DNA of 64,000 bases, taken from assembly GCA_964448135.1 (NCBI GenBank), contig CAYUVH010000039.1, positions 186,001 through 250,000 of the forward strand. Direction: 5' to 3'. How positions within the stretch are numbered: position 1 is the stretch's first letter; every line of letters begins with the position of its first letter. A program made the translations under genes and the position numbers. This DNA is from CAYUVH01 sp964448135 (GTDB lineage: Bacteria > Verrucomicrobiota > Verrucomicrobiia > Limisphaerales > UBA8199). Shown one piece after another: positions 42,460 to 50,353 of this stretch. Below the pieces are notes generated by a model. The model made no database searches. It was given only the letters and a program-made list of their open reading frames with translations, and was not told the DNA's origin.

Positions 42460-42523
42460 ATCTCCGGCGAATGAGGAATATTCCTCCGCACGCGAGCATT
42501 TAAGCATACGGAGCCGGAAAATA

Positions 42524-42542
42524 ATCTCCCACCGTGGGAGAT
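42524..42542. promoter_or_regulatory. 19-bp palindrome upstream of the terminase gene
   Basis: Nine-base arms ATCTCCCAC and GTGGGAGAT flank a single C. The very short centre suits a dimeric DNA-binding protein better than an RNA hairpin. It lies 65 bases from the preferred terminase start (17 from the alternative one). No regulator gene is next to it, so its function is a guess. Confidence 0.35.
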
Positions 42543-42640
42543 TCGAAAATGGGCAAGTGATTGGTGGTGTGTGGGTTGTGAATTTTGGCGAAAATATTTT
42601 TTTAGAAAGGGCTAGACAAGGGAGGAAGGGAGGCGGTCAA

Positions 42641-42698
42641 GAGTGCCATGAGTGAGCATGAGTGAACATGAGGTTGAGGGACGGGGATTTCAAAGGGG
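42641..42698. repeat. Composite repeat upstream of the terminase gene
   Basis: GAGTGCCAT, GAGTGAGCAT, GAGTGAACAT, GAGG, then GACGGGGATTTCAAAGGGG. It is the non-coding counterpart of the element inside the terminase gene. Confidence 0.75.
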
Positions 42699-42842
42699 AC
42701 CAGACCGGACTGACCGGATTGAGCGAGTTGATTAGGAAGGCAGTTTTGGGAAAGCGAAATTCGCGCTGGGTGCCAAGTCCGCGCTTCCGCCTTTCGCCCG
42801 GTAAGGCAATGGCGTAATATACTTCCTCTTAAATTCGCGAGA

Positions 42843-44192
42843 ATGCCGAGCGTTTTCATAAAGACCTACGGTTGCCAGATGAATGAGCGGGACAGCGAAG
42901 CCGTCGCCGCCCAGCTCGTCGCCAAGGGCTATACCCTCGCCCAGTCCGAATATTCGGCGGACGTCGTCCTGCTGAACACGTGCAGCGTCCGCGACCTGGC
43001 CGAGCAGAAGGCCTATCACAAGATGGAAAACCTGATGCACGAGAACCGCAAACGCCGCCCCGGCGTGGTGCTCGGTTTCCTCGGTTGCATGGCCCAAAGC
43101 CGCGGGAAGGAACTGATTGATCGCCTGCCCGACGTGGATCTCGTCCTCGGCACGCAGAAATTTCATCGCACCGCCGAATACCTCGACGAAATTCTCCAGG
43201 GCCGCCGCGAGAAAATCGTGGATACCGCCGAGGAGGAAAAAAGCGAAGGCACCATCCGCGAGCATTTGCTGAACGGCAACGGCCGCAAATCCGTCAGCGC
43301 CTTTGTCAGCATCATGCAGGGCTGCAACCAATACTGCACCTTCTGCATCGTCCCCTATACCCGGGGCGAGGAACGCAGCCGGACCATTCCCGATATCGTC
43401 GCCGAATGCCGCGAACTCGTTTCGCGCGGCGTCAAGGAAATCACCCTGCTCGGCCAGATCGTCACCAGCTTCGGCAAGCGCGACATTCCCGCGCGCGATG
43501 GCAAATCGGCCTTCGTCCAATTAATCGAAGCCGTCCACGAGATCGAAGGCCTCGACCGCATTCGTTTTACTTCCCCGCATCCGAAAGGTTACGGCGACGA
43601 CCTGGCCGCCGCCTACGGCCGGCTGCCGAAGCTCGTAGAGAGCGCCCACATTCCCGTGCAGAGCGGCAGCGACCGCGTGCTGAAACTCATGCACCGGGGC
43701 TACACCCGCCAGCGCTACCTGGACATCATTGCCAAGCTGCGCGCCGTGAAGCCCGGCATGGGCATCACCACCGATTTCATCGTCGGCTTTCCCGGCGAAA
43801 CCGAGGCGGATTTCGAGGAAACGCTCTCCCTCGTCCGCGCCGTCGAATTCGATCAGGCCTACATCTTCAAATACTCGCCGCGCCGGGACACGCCCGCCGC
43901 CGCCATGCCCGATCAACTCCCCGAAGAGGTCCGCGAAGAACGCAACGCCCGCCTGCTCAACCTGGTGAACGAAATTGCCGCGCGCCGTTTCGAGGCGCTC
44001 GTCGGCTCCCGCATGCAAATTCTCGTCGAAGGCCCCAGCAAGAAAAACCCGAACCGCCTCACCGGCCGCACCCGCTGCAACAAGATCGTGGTTTTCGAAG
44101 GCTCCGACCGGCATCTCGCGCAGGTCATGGACGTGCAGATTGTGAAAACCGGCTCGTTCACCCTCTACGGTGACCCGGCTATTTTGGAATAA
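42843..44192 (+). CDS. miaB: tRNA-2-methylthio-N6-dimethylallyladenosine synthase MiaB
   Basis: The 449-residue protein has the three expected parts. The N-terminal MTTase domain has cluster cysteines in TYGCQMN, LLNTCSVRD and GFLGCMAQS. The radical SAM domain has CNQYCTFCIVPYTRGEERSR, and a C-terminal TRAM domain ends ...TGSFTLYGD. It adds a methylthio group to i6A37 of tRNAs using two 4Fe-4S clusters and SAM. A miaE gene two positions downstream would hydroxylate its product. It starts a plus-strand run of genes; the esterase gene begins eight bases after its stop. Confidence 0.95.
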   Translation: MPSVFIKTYGCQMNERDSEAVAAQLVAKGYTLAQSEYSADVVLLNTCSVRDLAEQKAYHKMENLMHENRKRRPGVVLGFLGCMAQSRGKELIDRLPDVDLVLGTQKFHRTAEYLDEILQGRREKIVDTAEEEKSEGTIREHLLNGNGRKSVSAFVSIMQGCNQYCTFCIVPYTRGEERSRTIPDIVAECRELVSRGVKEITLLGQIVTSFGKRDIPARDGKSAFVQLIEAVHEIEGLDRIRFTSPHPKGYGDDLAAAYGRLPKLVESAHIPVQSGSDRVLKLMHRGYTRQRYLDIIAKLRAVKPGMGITTDFIVGFPGETEADFEETLSLVRAVEFDQAYIFKYSPRRDTPAAAMPDQLPEEVREERNARLLNLVNEIAARRFEALVGSRMQILVEGPSKKNPNRLTGRTRCNKIVVFEGSDRHLAQVMDVQIVKTGSFTLYGDPAILE

Positions 44193-44199
44193 ATTGTTT

Positions 44200-45045
44200 A
44201 TGTGGAATATGCTCCGCCCCTTGTTTCTCGCGCTGGTGCTTGCTCCCTGCGCGCTCGCCCAATCGACAAACTCCGCCACCCAGTCCACCAACTCCAACTC
44301 CGCCAGCCTTCCCTCCGGCGTCGAACAATGGAACCTCAAGTTCGCCGGCTACGACCGCGAGGCCCTCGTCTATCTCCCGCCTGGCGATACGAATATTCCC
44401 GCCCCGGTCGTCTTTGTCTTTCACGGTCACGGCGGTCACTCCTCCAATGTCCTGAATAGTTTCGCCATCAACCGTCTCTGGCCCGAAGCCATTTCCGTCT
44501 ATCCCCAGGGGCTCAACACCCCCGGCCGGCTGACCGACCCGGAAGGAAAATTTCCCGGCTGGCAAAAATCCGGCGGCGACCGCAACGACCGGGATTTGAA
44601 ATTCTTCGACGCTTTGCTCGCGCGCCTGCAGAAGACCCGCAAAATTGATACGAACCACATCTATGCCACGGGCCATTCCAACGGCGGCGGCTTCACCTAT
44701 GTGCTCTGGGCCGAACGCGGCGACGTGCTGGCGGCCGTCGCCCCCGTGGCTGCCATCTCCCCCGAAAGCCTGATCAAGCTGAAGCCCAAACCGGTGATGC
44801 ATATCGCCGGGAAGGAAGACCCGCTGGTGCGGTTTGACTGGCAGTTCCAAACCATGATGGCCATCCGCAAAATAAATCATTGCACGCCGGTGGGAACGCC
44901 CTGGGCGGACAATTGCACCCTCTACGAATCCAATCTGGGCGACCCCGTGATTACCTATATCCACCCCGGCAAACACGAACTGCCCCGCCCCGCCCCGCCC
45001 CTGATCGTCAAGTTCTTCAAAGAGCATTCGCTCAAGGCAAATTAG
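44200..45045 (+). CDS. Secreted esterase of the CE1/polyhydroxybutyrate depolymerase-like family
   Basis: The protein is about 281 residues from the ATG at 44200, which gives a signal peptide (MWNMLRPLFLALVLAPCALAQ). The alpha/beta-hydrolase fold shows PAPVVFVFHGHGGHSSNV (oxyanion region), the nucleophile in YATGHSNGGGFTYVLW, an aspartate in HIAGKEDPLVRF and the histidine near YIHPGKHELP. Relatives act on feruloyl or acetyl esters of plant polysaccharides or on short polyesters. The substrate is unknown. It lies between miaB and miaE but has no evident link to tRNA modification. Confidence 0.8.
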   Translation: MWNMLRPLFLALVLAPCALAQSTNSATQSTNSNSASLPSGVEQWNLKFAGYDREALVYLPPGDTNIPAPVVFVFHGHGGHSSNVLNSFAINRLWPEAISVYPQGLNTPGRLTDPEGKFPGWQKSGGDRNDRDLKFFDALLARLQKTRKIDTNHIYATGHSNGGGFTYVLWAERGDVLAAVAPVAAISPESLIKLKPKPVMHIAGKEDPLVRFDWQFQTMMAIRKINHCTPVGTPWADNCTLYESNLGDPVITYIHPGKHELPRPAPPLIVKFFKEHSLKAN

Positions 45046-45059
45046 GGAAGCGGTATTTC

Positions 45060-45632
45060 ATGCTCTTGTTCCGCGAAAAAATCCCCGCCGACTGGCTGCC
45101 CAAGGTCCTCGGCAATCTTCCCGCCGTCCTCGTGGACCATGCCCACCTGGAACGCAAGGCCGCCACCAGCGCGTTGAATCTGGAAAAATATCGGGATCTC
45201 TTCCCGCGCGTGGACGAACTCAACGCCATCGCCATCGAGGAGCTCCAGCATTTCCAACTCGTCCTCGCCCTCCTGAAACAACGCGGCATCCCCTTCGGCC
45301 AGCCGTACCCCAGCCCGTGGATCGCGGGCCTGATGCGGTCCATCCGCCATGGCGCGCGGCAACAGGTCATCGATCATCTCGTTTGCTGCAGCCTCATTGA
45401 GGGGCGCAGTTGCGAAAAATTCCAAATCCTCGCTGCCGAGCTCAAGACCCTCGATCCCGAGCTTTCCACCTTTTACGGCAGCCTCGTCGAATCCGAAGGC
45501 AACCACTACGCCACCTACATCCTCATGGCCCGCGCCATCGACGATCCCGAAACCGACCGCCGTCTGGACTACTACCTCGACCTCGACGCCAAACTCATCC
45601 GTGAACCCAACCCCATTCCCATGCTGCACTAG
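45060..45632 (+). CDS. miaE: tRNA-(ms2io6A)-hydroxylase MiaE
   Basis: The 190-residue protein uses the ATG at 45060, 14 bases after the esterase stop. The ferritin-like diiron site is complete: E31 in DHAHLERKAATSALNL, E61 and H64 in EELQHF, E114 in IEGRSCEKF, and E146 and H149 in ESEGNHYATY. It hydroxylates the isopentenyl side chain of ms2i6A37 with oxygen. Its presence in the same gene run as miaB supports both assignments and implies aerobic tRNA modification. The C-terminus ends IPMLH. Confidence 0.92.
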   Translation: MLLFREKIPADWLPKVLGNLPAVLVDHAHLERKAATSALNLEKYRDLFPRVDELNAIAIEELQHFQLVLALLKQRGIPFGQPYPSPWIAGLMRSIRHGARQQVIDHLVCCSLIEGRSCEKFQILAAELKTLDPELSTFYGSLVESEGNHYATYILMARAIDDPETDRRLDYYLDLDAKLIREPNPIPMLH

Positions 45633-45692
45633 AGCGCCGAGTCCCGGCTTGCTTCCGGCGCGCTTGTTTTCCATCCTCCTGCCGCTCGTTTA

Positions 45693-46244
45693 ATGAGTTT
45701 GAATCTTTCAACCCTCGCCATCGTGCTCGGTCTGGGCTTTGGCCTGCCGCAGATTTACGGCCTGCTGAAACCGCAGGCTTTTGCCGCAGCGGTCCGCAAG
45801 TTCCCCCGCTCCGTCCCCATCGGCTGCCTGCTCACGCTGATCGCCACCGCGTGGTTCGTCGTGAACGTCTATAACGAACCGATCGCCGACTTCGCGGCCT
45901 ACAAGGACAAGCTCATGATTTTCTTCGCCGCCGTGGGCATCCTGACGTGTTTCTTTGTGCAGGACTTTCTCGCCGTGCGCGGCCTCGCGGTTTTTCTTCT
46001 CCTGCTCGCCAAACTCATGGTGGACACCGGCCGCTCCCATCTCGGCGAATCCCCCTGGGTCATTCTTTTCCAAATCTGGGCCTATCTTTTCGTGATCGCC
46101 GGAATCTGGTTCACCGTCTCGCCCTGGCGGCTGCGCGATCTCCTGGGTTGGGCCACGGCGACGGAACAGCGCATCAAGGTCGGCTGTGGAGTCCGCCTGG
46201 CTCTGGGCCTGATGTTCGCGGTTTTGGGGTTCACGAAATACTGA
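45693..46244 (+). CDS. Small integral membrane protein of unknown function
   Basis: The 183-residue protein has about five hydrophobic helices. They are an N-terminal one ending GLPQIYGLLKP, then PIGCLLTLIATAWFVVNVY, KLMIFFAAVGILTCFFVQ, FLAVRGLAVFLLLLAKLM and WVILFQIWAYLFVIAGIWF; a GCGVRLALGLMFAVLGF segment near the end may be a sixth. No signal peptide or catalytic motif is seen. It starts 60 bases after miaE and 16 bases before the glycosyltransferase gene. I do not recognise the family; an envelope role alongside the glycosyltransferase is possible. Confidence 0.7.
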   Translation: MSLNLSTLAIVLGLGFGLPQIYGLLKPQAFAAAVRKFPRSVPIGCLLTLIATAWFVVNVYNEPIADFAAYKDKLMIFFAAVGILTCFFVQDFLAVRGLAVFLLLLAKLMVDTGRSHLGESPWVILFQIWAYLFVIAGIWFTVSPWRLRDLLGWATATEQRIKVGCGVRLALGLMFAVLGFTKY

Positions 46245-46260
46245 TCGCGCCGCCGTCCCC

Positions 46261-47193
46261 GTGAGCTCGTCGCGCGGAAAAATCCTCGTCATCCGCGGCG
46301 GCGCCATCGGCGACTTCATCCTCACCCTGCCCGCCCTCGCCGCTCTCCGCGCCCAATTCTCCCAGGCTCGCCTCGAAATCCTGGGTTATCCCCATATTGC
46401 CGACCTTGCCGTCGCCGGCGGGCTGGCCGACGCGGTGCAAGCCATCGCCTCGCGGCCGATGGCCGGATTCTTCGCGCGGCGCGGCGAGCTCGCTGAGGAC
46501 CTCGCGGATTATTTCTCCGGGTTCGACATCATCCTCTCGTATCTCTACGACCCGGACCAAATCTTCCAAACCAATGTGCGCAATTGCACGCTGGCCCAGT
46601 TCATCGTCGGCCCGCACCGGCCGGATGAAAACAGCCCCACTCCGGCGGCGCAGGTATTCCTCAAGCCCCTGGAGCGGCTCGCGATTTTCGAAGCGGATCC
46701 CGTCCCGCGTCTCAACCTGCCGCCCGCTGTCTCGCCCAATGTTGCAGAAATCGCGCTGCATCCGGGCAGCGGCAGTGAAACCAAGAACTGGCCCGAAGCG
46801 AATTGGGCCGCGCTCCTCGACTGGCTTATGGCTTCGACTTCGGCGCGCGTGTTATTGGTCGGCGGCGAAGCGGAAGGCGATCGGCTGGCGCGGTTGGCGG
46901 AGCGTCATCCCGGCCCGCGGCTCTCAGTGGCGCAAAACCTGCCCTTGGTCGAGCTTGGGCGGCGGTTGCAGTCGGTCGCACTTTTTGTGGGACACGATTC
47001 CGGCATCAGTCATTTGGCTGCCGCGTTGGGACTTCCCGGCCTGATTCTTTGGGCAAACAGTACGCTCGAAATCTGGCGTCCCCCGAGCCCGCGCTTCGAA
47101 ATCCTGCGGTATTCCGGGGGTTTGGCGCGGTTGCCGGTCGAAATCGTCAGCGGTGAGGTGGCACGATTGCTGCGATATTCTCAGTCCGGGTAA
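46261..47193 (+). CDS. Family 9 (heptosyltransferase-like) glycosyltransferase
   Basis: The 310-residue protein starts with a GTG. KILVIRGGAIGDFILTLPALAALRAQF is the classic GT9 N-terminus; IALHPGSGSETKNWPEANWAALLDWL and FVGHDSGISHLAAALGLPGLILWA form the nucleotide-sugar site. GT9 enzymes add heptose or related sugars to lipopolysaccharide core at the inner face of the membrane. Acceptor and sugar are not predictable. It follows a small membrane protein gene by 16 bases. Confidence 0.85.
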   Translation: MSSSRGKILVIRGGAIGDFILTLPALAALRAQFSQARLEILGYPHIADLAVAGGLADAVQAIASRPMAGFFARRGELAEDLADYFSGFDIILSYLYDPDQIFQTNVRNCTLAQFIVGPHRPDENSPTPAAQVFLKPLERLAIFEADPVPRLNLPPAVSPNVAEIALHPGSGSETKNWPEANWAALLDWLMASTSARVLLVGGEAEGDRLARLAERHPGPRLSVAQNLPLVELGRRLQSVALFVGHDSGISHLAAALGLPGLILWANSTLEIWRPPSPRFEILRYSGGLARLPVEIVSGEVARLLRYSQSG

Positions 47194-47358
47194 GACCAGG
47201 CCACCCGCATCCGCAACGCCGTTTTGGCATGTGATGAAACAGAACTTGGCGGTTCTTCGACGCTGCGCTATGTTGCGGCGGAGCAAACCGCAAGCAATCG
47301 CTTTGACGCAATGCTGCGCTGAATGCGATAGGGGACCTGTTGTTGCCGCCGAACCGGG

Positions 47359-48453
47359 ATGAAGATTTTGGTCATAGATGACGAAGATGGACTGCGCGAA
47401 ATGGTGCAGATGGCTTTGGAACGCCGCGGTTTCGAAGTGGCCCAGGCCGAGAACGGGGCCGTCGGTGTCGAGTGCGCCCGCCAGCTTCTTCCCGACCTCG
47501 TCCTCTGCGACGTGAACATGCAGCAGATGGACGGCTACGGCGCCCTCGCCGCCCTGCGCGCGGAACCTTCCACCGCCACGATCCCTTTCATTCTGATGAC
47601 CGGCCGCGCCGACAACGCCGGCATGCGCCAGGGCATGGAACTGGGCGCGGACGATTATCTGCCGAAGCCATTCAGCATTGACGCCCTTTACGCCGCCGTG
47701 GATGCGCGCCTGAAAAAGGTTGCTGTCGTCAGGCAGGTGGCCGAAAAGAAGCTCGCCGACCTGCGCGACAATATCAGCCTGATGTTGCCGCACGAACTGC
47801 GCACCCCCCTCAACGGCATTCTCGCGTATGGCGAAATGCTCGCCACCGATGCCGCGTCACTTCCGCCGGAGGAAGTCGCCGAGATGGGCCAGGTAATATA
47901 CGACTCGGGCAAACGCCTCGAACGGCTCATCGAAAACTTCCTCATTTACGCCCAGATCGAATTGCTCGCGGCGGATCCGCAGAAGGTCGCCGCGCTGCAG
48001 CAGAAGCAGACGAAATCACCCGCTGCCCTGATCGAGCGCCAGGCCCGCGCCCAGGCGGCCCTGGCAAAGCGCGAAGCCGATCTGACGTTCGAATTGTCCG
48101 ATCGTCCCCTGCCCATTTCCGAGGAATATCTTTCCCGCATTGTGGACGAGCTCGTTCACAACGCCTTCAAATTTTCCGAAGCCGGCACGCCCGTGCGGGT
48201 GAGTCTCTTTTCCCAGGACGGCCAGCCGTGCCTCTCCGTCACCGACCAGGGCCGCGGTTTCGAGACGGAACACATCCAGCGCGTCGGCGCCTATATGCAG
48301 TTCGAGCGGAAGATGCAGGAACAGCAGGGATTGGGTTTGGGGCTCGCGATTGCGAAGGGACTGACCGAGTTGCACGGCGGCGTTTTTTCGATCCAAAGCA
48401 AACGCGGCGCCGGCGCCACGGTGATGGGGAAGTTCAAAAAGCCCGCCGCCTGA
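47359..48453 (+). CDS. Receiver domain fused to histidine kinase (REC-HisKA-HATPase)
   Basis: The 364-residue protein has an N-terminal receiver (KILVIDDEDGLREMV, phosphoacceptor in LVLCDVNMQQMDG, K in LPKPFSID), then a kinase core with LPHELRTPLNGILAYGEML, VDELVHNAFKFSEAG, VTDQGRGFE and GLGLGLAIAKGL. With the receiver first it resembles response-regulator-type kinases that act as phosphorelay intermediates; no sensor domain or membrane helix is present. The 165 bases before it hold nothing recognisable. Confidence 0.88.
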   Translation: MKILVIDDEDGLREMVQMALERRGFEVAQAENGAVGVECARQLLPDLVLCDVNMQQMDGYGALAALRAEPSTATIPFILMTGRADNAGMRQGMELGADDYLPKPFSIDALYAAVDARLKKVAVVRQVAEKKLADLRDNISLMLPHELRTPLNGILAYGEMLATDAASLPPEEVAEMGQVIYDSGKRLERLIENFLIYAQIELLAADPQKVAALQQKQTKSPAALIERQARAQAALAKREADLTFELSDRPLPISEEYLSRIVDELVHNAFKFSEAGTPVRVSLFSQDGQPCLSVTDQGRGFETEHIQRVGAYMQFERKMQEQQGLGLGLAIAKGLTELHGGVFSIQSKRGAGATVMGKFKKPAA

Positions 48454-48467
48454 CCGGAGCCCGCGCC

Positions 48468-49316
48468 TCAAAGGCGCAAGGCCCGGTACGACCACTCGAT
48501 CAAACGCTCCGCAAGTTCCGCGGCGAGGAAAATCAAGGCCACGGCCACGACCGGACTGAAGTCCACTTTGCCGACTTGCAGTGGCAGACGCCGGAAAGGG
48601 CCGAGCAGATTTTTTCCCGTGAGGGTCACGTAGTTCGCCAGCGGATGCCGGCCGAGATAGACGTAGCTCATCAGGGTGAAGAGCGCGAGAATTCCCCCCA
48701 GCAGATACTTCAAGCTCAAGTAGGCCTGGCAGCCCATCAAGCCGGCCCGCGTGAGCCGCGCCGGCCAGTCGGGCAGCGGCGGGATGACGCCCATCCAGGC
48801 GAGCAATGGCCCGAGTAACAGCCACGCGGTCCCGGCCACGAAGAAAGGCAAGACCAGTTTGGCAAACCAATGTAAACGGTCCCACCATCCCAGGCACATG
48901 CGCACCACCCGCTGTACCGGATCGCCTTCGGCGGTTCGACCGTTGATGAAGGAAAGGCAAAGCAACCACAAATAAACCCAGCCCATCGTTTTGAGAAAAC
49001 TGATGGTCGAAAAAACCAGCATGCGGGTGAAGTTGTCACTGCGAAACGCCACCGCGATCTGCCCCAGCCTCACCGAGGCGGTCCAATCCACCTCGGGACC
49101 GATCAAGCGGTAAAACACGGCCCGCAGCACGACGAGCAAAACCATGGCGGGCAGGAAATAGACGCGCTTTAGTTTTCGCGGACCGGCGCGACGGAGATTG
49201 CCGGCGAGGGTTCCGGCGGTGGTCGTAGCGAGCGGATCAAGCCGGTCGGAGCGCCAGTTGAACCACAACAGCACCCCGGCGAGGTTCAGAATCCAATTGA
49301 TGATGTTCAGGACCAT
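48468..49316 (-). CDS. YggT-family membrane protein
   Basis: The 282-residue protein has six or more hydrophobic helices. The C-terminal segment YVYLGRHPLANYVTLTGKNLLGPFRRLPLQVGKVDFSPVVAVALIFL matches the YggT pattern (linker, amphipathic NLL.P.R.LP, then FSP). The N-terminal half (LNLAGVLLWFNWRSD) may be an equivalent first module. YggT proteins are linked loosely to osmotic stress, division or chloroplast-type membrane organisation; the role here is unknown. It is downstream of the sucD terminator on the same strand, 108 bases away. Confidence 0.75.
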   Translation of the reverse strand: MVLNIINWILNLAGVLLWFNWRSDRLDPLATTTAGTLAGNLRRAGPRKLKRVYFLPAMVLLVVLRAVFYRLIGPEVDWTASVRLGQIAVAFRSDNFTRMLVFSTISFLKTMGWVYLWLLCLSFINGRTAEGDPVQRVVRMCLGWWDRLHWFAKLVLPFFVAGTAWLLLGPLLAWMGVIPPLPDWPARLTRAGLMGCQAYLSLKYLLGGILALFTLMSYVYLGRHPLANYVTLTGKNLLGPFRRLPLQVGKVDFSPVVAVALIFLAAELAERLIEWSYRALRL

Positions 49317-49360
49317 GGTGATCCCGCACGGGGGGCAAAATCAAACCGACCCGTCGTACT

Positions 49361-49380
49361 CCCTCTCCGACAGGAGAGGG
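49361..49380 (-). terminator. Hairpin downstream of the gltA-sucC-sucD operon
   Basis: Eight-base arms CCCTCTCC and GGAGAGGG enclose GACA, 45 bases after the sucD stop. It is related in sequence to the hairpin near 29.45 kb, so it may be a dispersed repeat used as terminator. Confidence 0.55.
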
Positions 49381-49424
49381 ATGGAGAGAGGGCGAAGATC
49401 TTCACCCAGTCTTTCATGCAATCC

Positions 49425-50315
49425 CTACATCATCTTGAGCAACGTATCCGCCATGTCTGACGGTGTCGTTGCCACTCCAATTCCCGCGGCTTTGAAGGCG
49501 GCGATTTTGGCGGCAGCCGTCCCCTTCCCTCCGCTGACGATGGCCCCGGCGTGGCCCATGCGGCGTCCGGGAGGGGCCGTCGCGCCGGCAATAAATCCCG
49601 CGACCGGCTTCTTGCAATTCTTCGCGATCCACTCGGCCGCCTCTTCCTCGGCGGAACCGCCGATCTCGCCGATCATGATGATGCCGTGCGTCTCGGGGTC
49701 GGCAGCGAACATTTTGATGACGTCCAGGTGCGAAGTGCCGTTCACCGGATCACCACCAATGCCCACGCAGGTGGACTGGCCGATGCCTCGCGAGGTAAGC
49801 TGCCACACCGCCTCGTACGTGAGCGTGCCGCTCCGCGAAACAACGCCGATATTGCCCTTCTTGTGAATGTAACCCGGGGCAATGCCGATGCGGCAGCCGC
49901 CGTGCGAGTCTTTGCCTTCGCCCGGCGTCACCACGCCCGGACAATTCGGACCGATCAGGCGCGTTTTTTTGCCCATCATCGCGCGCTTGATTTTCACCAT
50001 GTCATTGACCGGAATGCCTTCCGTGATGGCCACGACCAGCTCGAGTCCCGCGTCCACGCCTTCCAAAATGGCGTCGGCGGCAAACGGCGGCGGAACGAAA
50101 ACGGCCGATACCGTGGCGCCGGTATGTTTCACGGCTTCGGCCACGGTGTCGAAAATGGGAACCTTGTTTTCAAAAGTCTGGCCGCCTTTGCCGGGCGTGA
50201 CGCCGGCGACAACCTGGGTGCCGTAGGCGAGACTAAGTTGAGTGTGACGGGCGCCAAAGCTGCCGGTAATGCCTTGAACGAGCAGGCGGGTCTGCGGAGT
50301 GACGAGAATAGCCAT
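49425..50315 (-). CDS. sucD: Succinyl-CoA synthetase, alpha subunit
   Basis: The 296-residue protein has QGITGSFGARHTQLSLAYGTQVVAGVTPGKGG (CoA-binding Rossmann part), RLIGPNCPGVVTPGE, and the phosphorylated histidine in RRMGHAGAIVSGGKG. It joins SucC to interconvert succinyl-CoA and succinate with formation of ATP or GTP in the TCA cycle. It starts 38 bases after sucC. Length and motifs are normal. Confidence 0.95.
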   Translation of the reverse strand: MAILVTPQTRLLVQGITGSFGARHTQLSLAYGTQVVAGVTPGKGGQTFENKVPIFDTVAEAVKHTGATVSAVFVPPPFAADAILEGVDAGLELVVAITEGIPVNDMVKIKRAMMGKKTRLIGPNCPGVVTPGEGKDSHGGCRIGIAPGYIHKKGNIGVVSRSGTLTYEAVWQLTSRGIGQSTCVGIGGDPVNGTSHLDVIKMFAADPETHGIIMIGEIGGSAEEEAAEWIAKNCKKPVAGFIAGATAPPGRRMGHAGAIVSGGKGTAAAKIAAFKAAGIGVATTPSDMADTLLKMM

Positions 50316-50353
50316 GTTATGCGAAGCTGGATTTGCCTATTGGTTTGCCGCGC

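Larger units (their letters stand above)
42460..42842. other. Gene-free region between the phage-like pair and miaB
   Basis: These 383 bases hold a 19-bp palindrome close to the terminase start and a composite repeat in the middle. Near the right end CGCGCTGGGTGCCAAGTCCGCGCTTCC resembles other dispersed pieces. The promoters of the divergent terminase and miaB genes must be here; none is clear. Confidence 0.55.

Noticed and set aside
40057..42507. Complete prophage
   Set aside because: Only two phage-like genes; both flanks are ordinary chromosomal genes and no attachment sites were seen.
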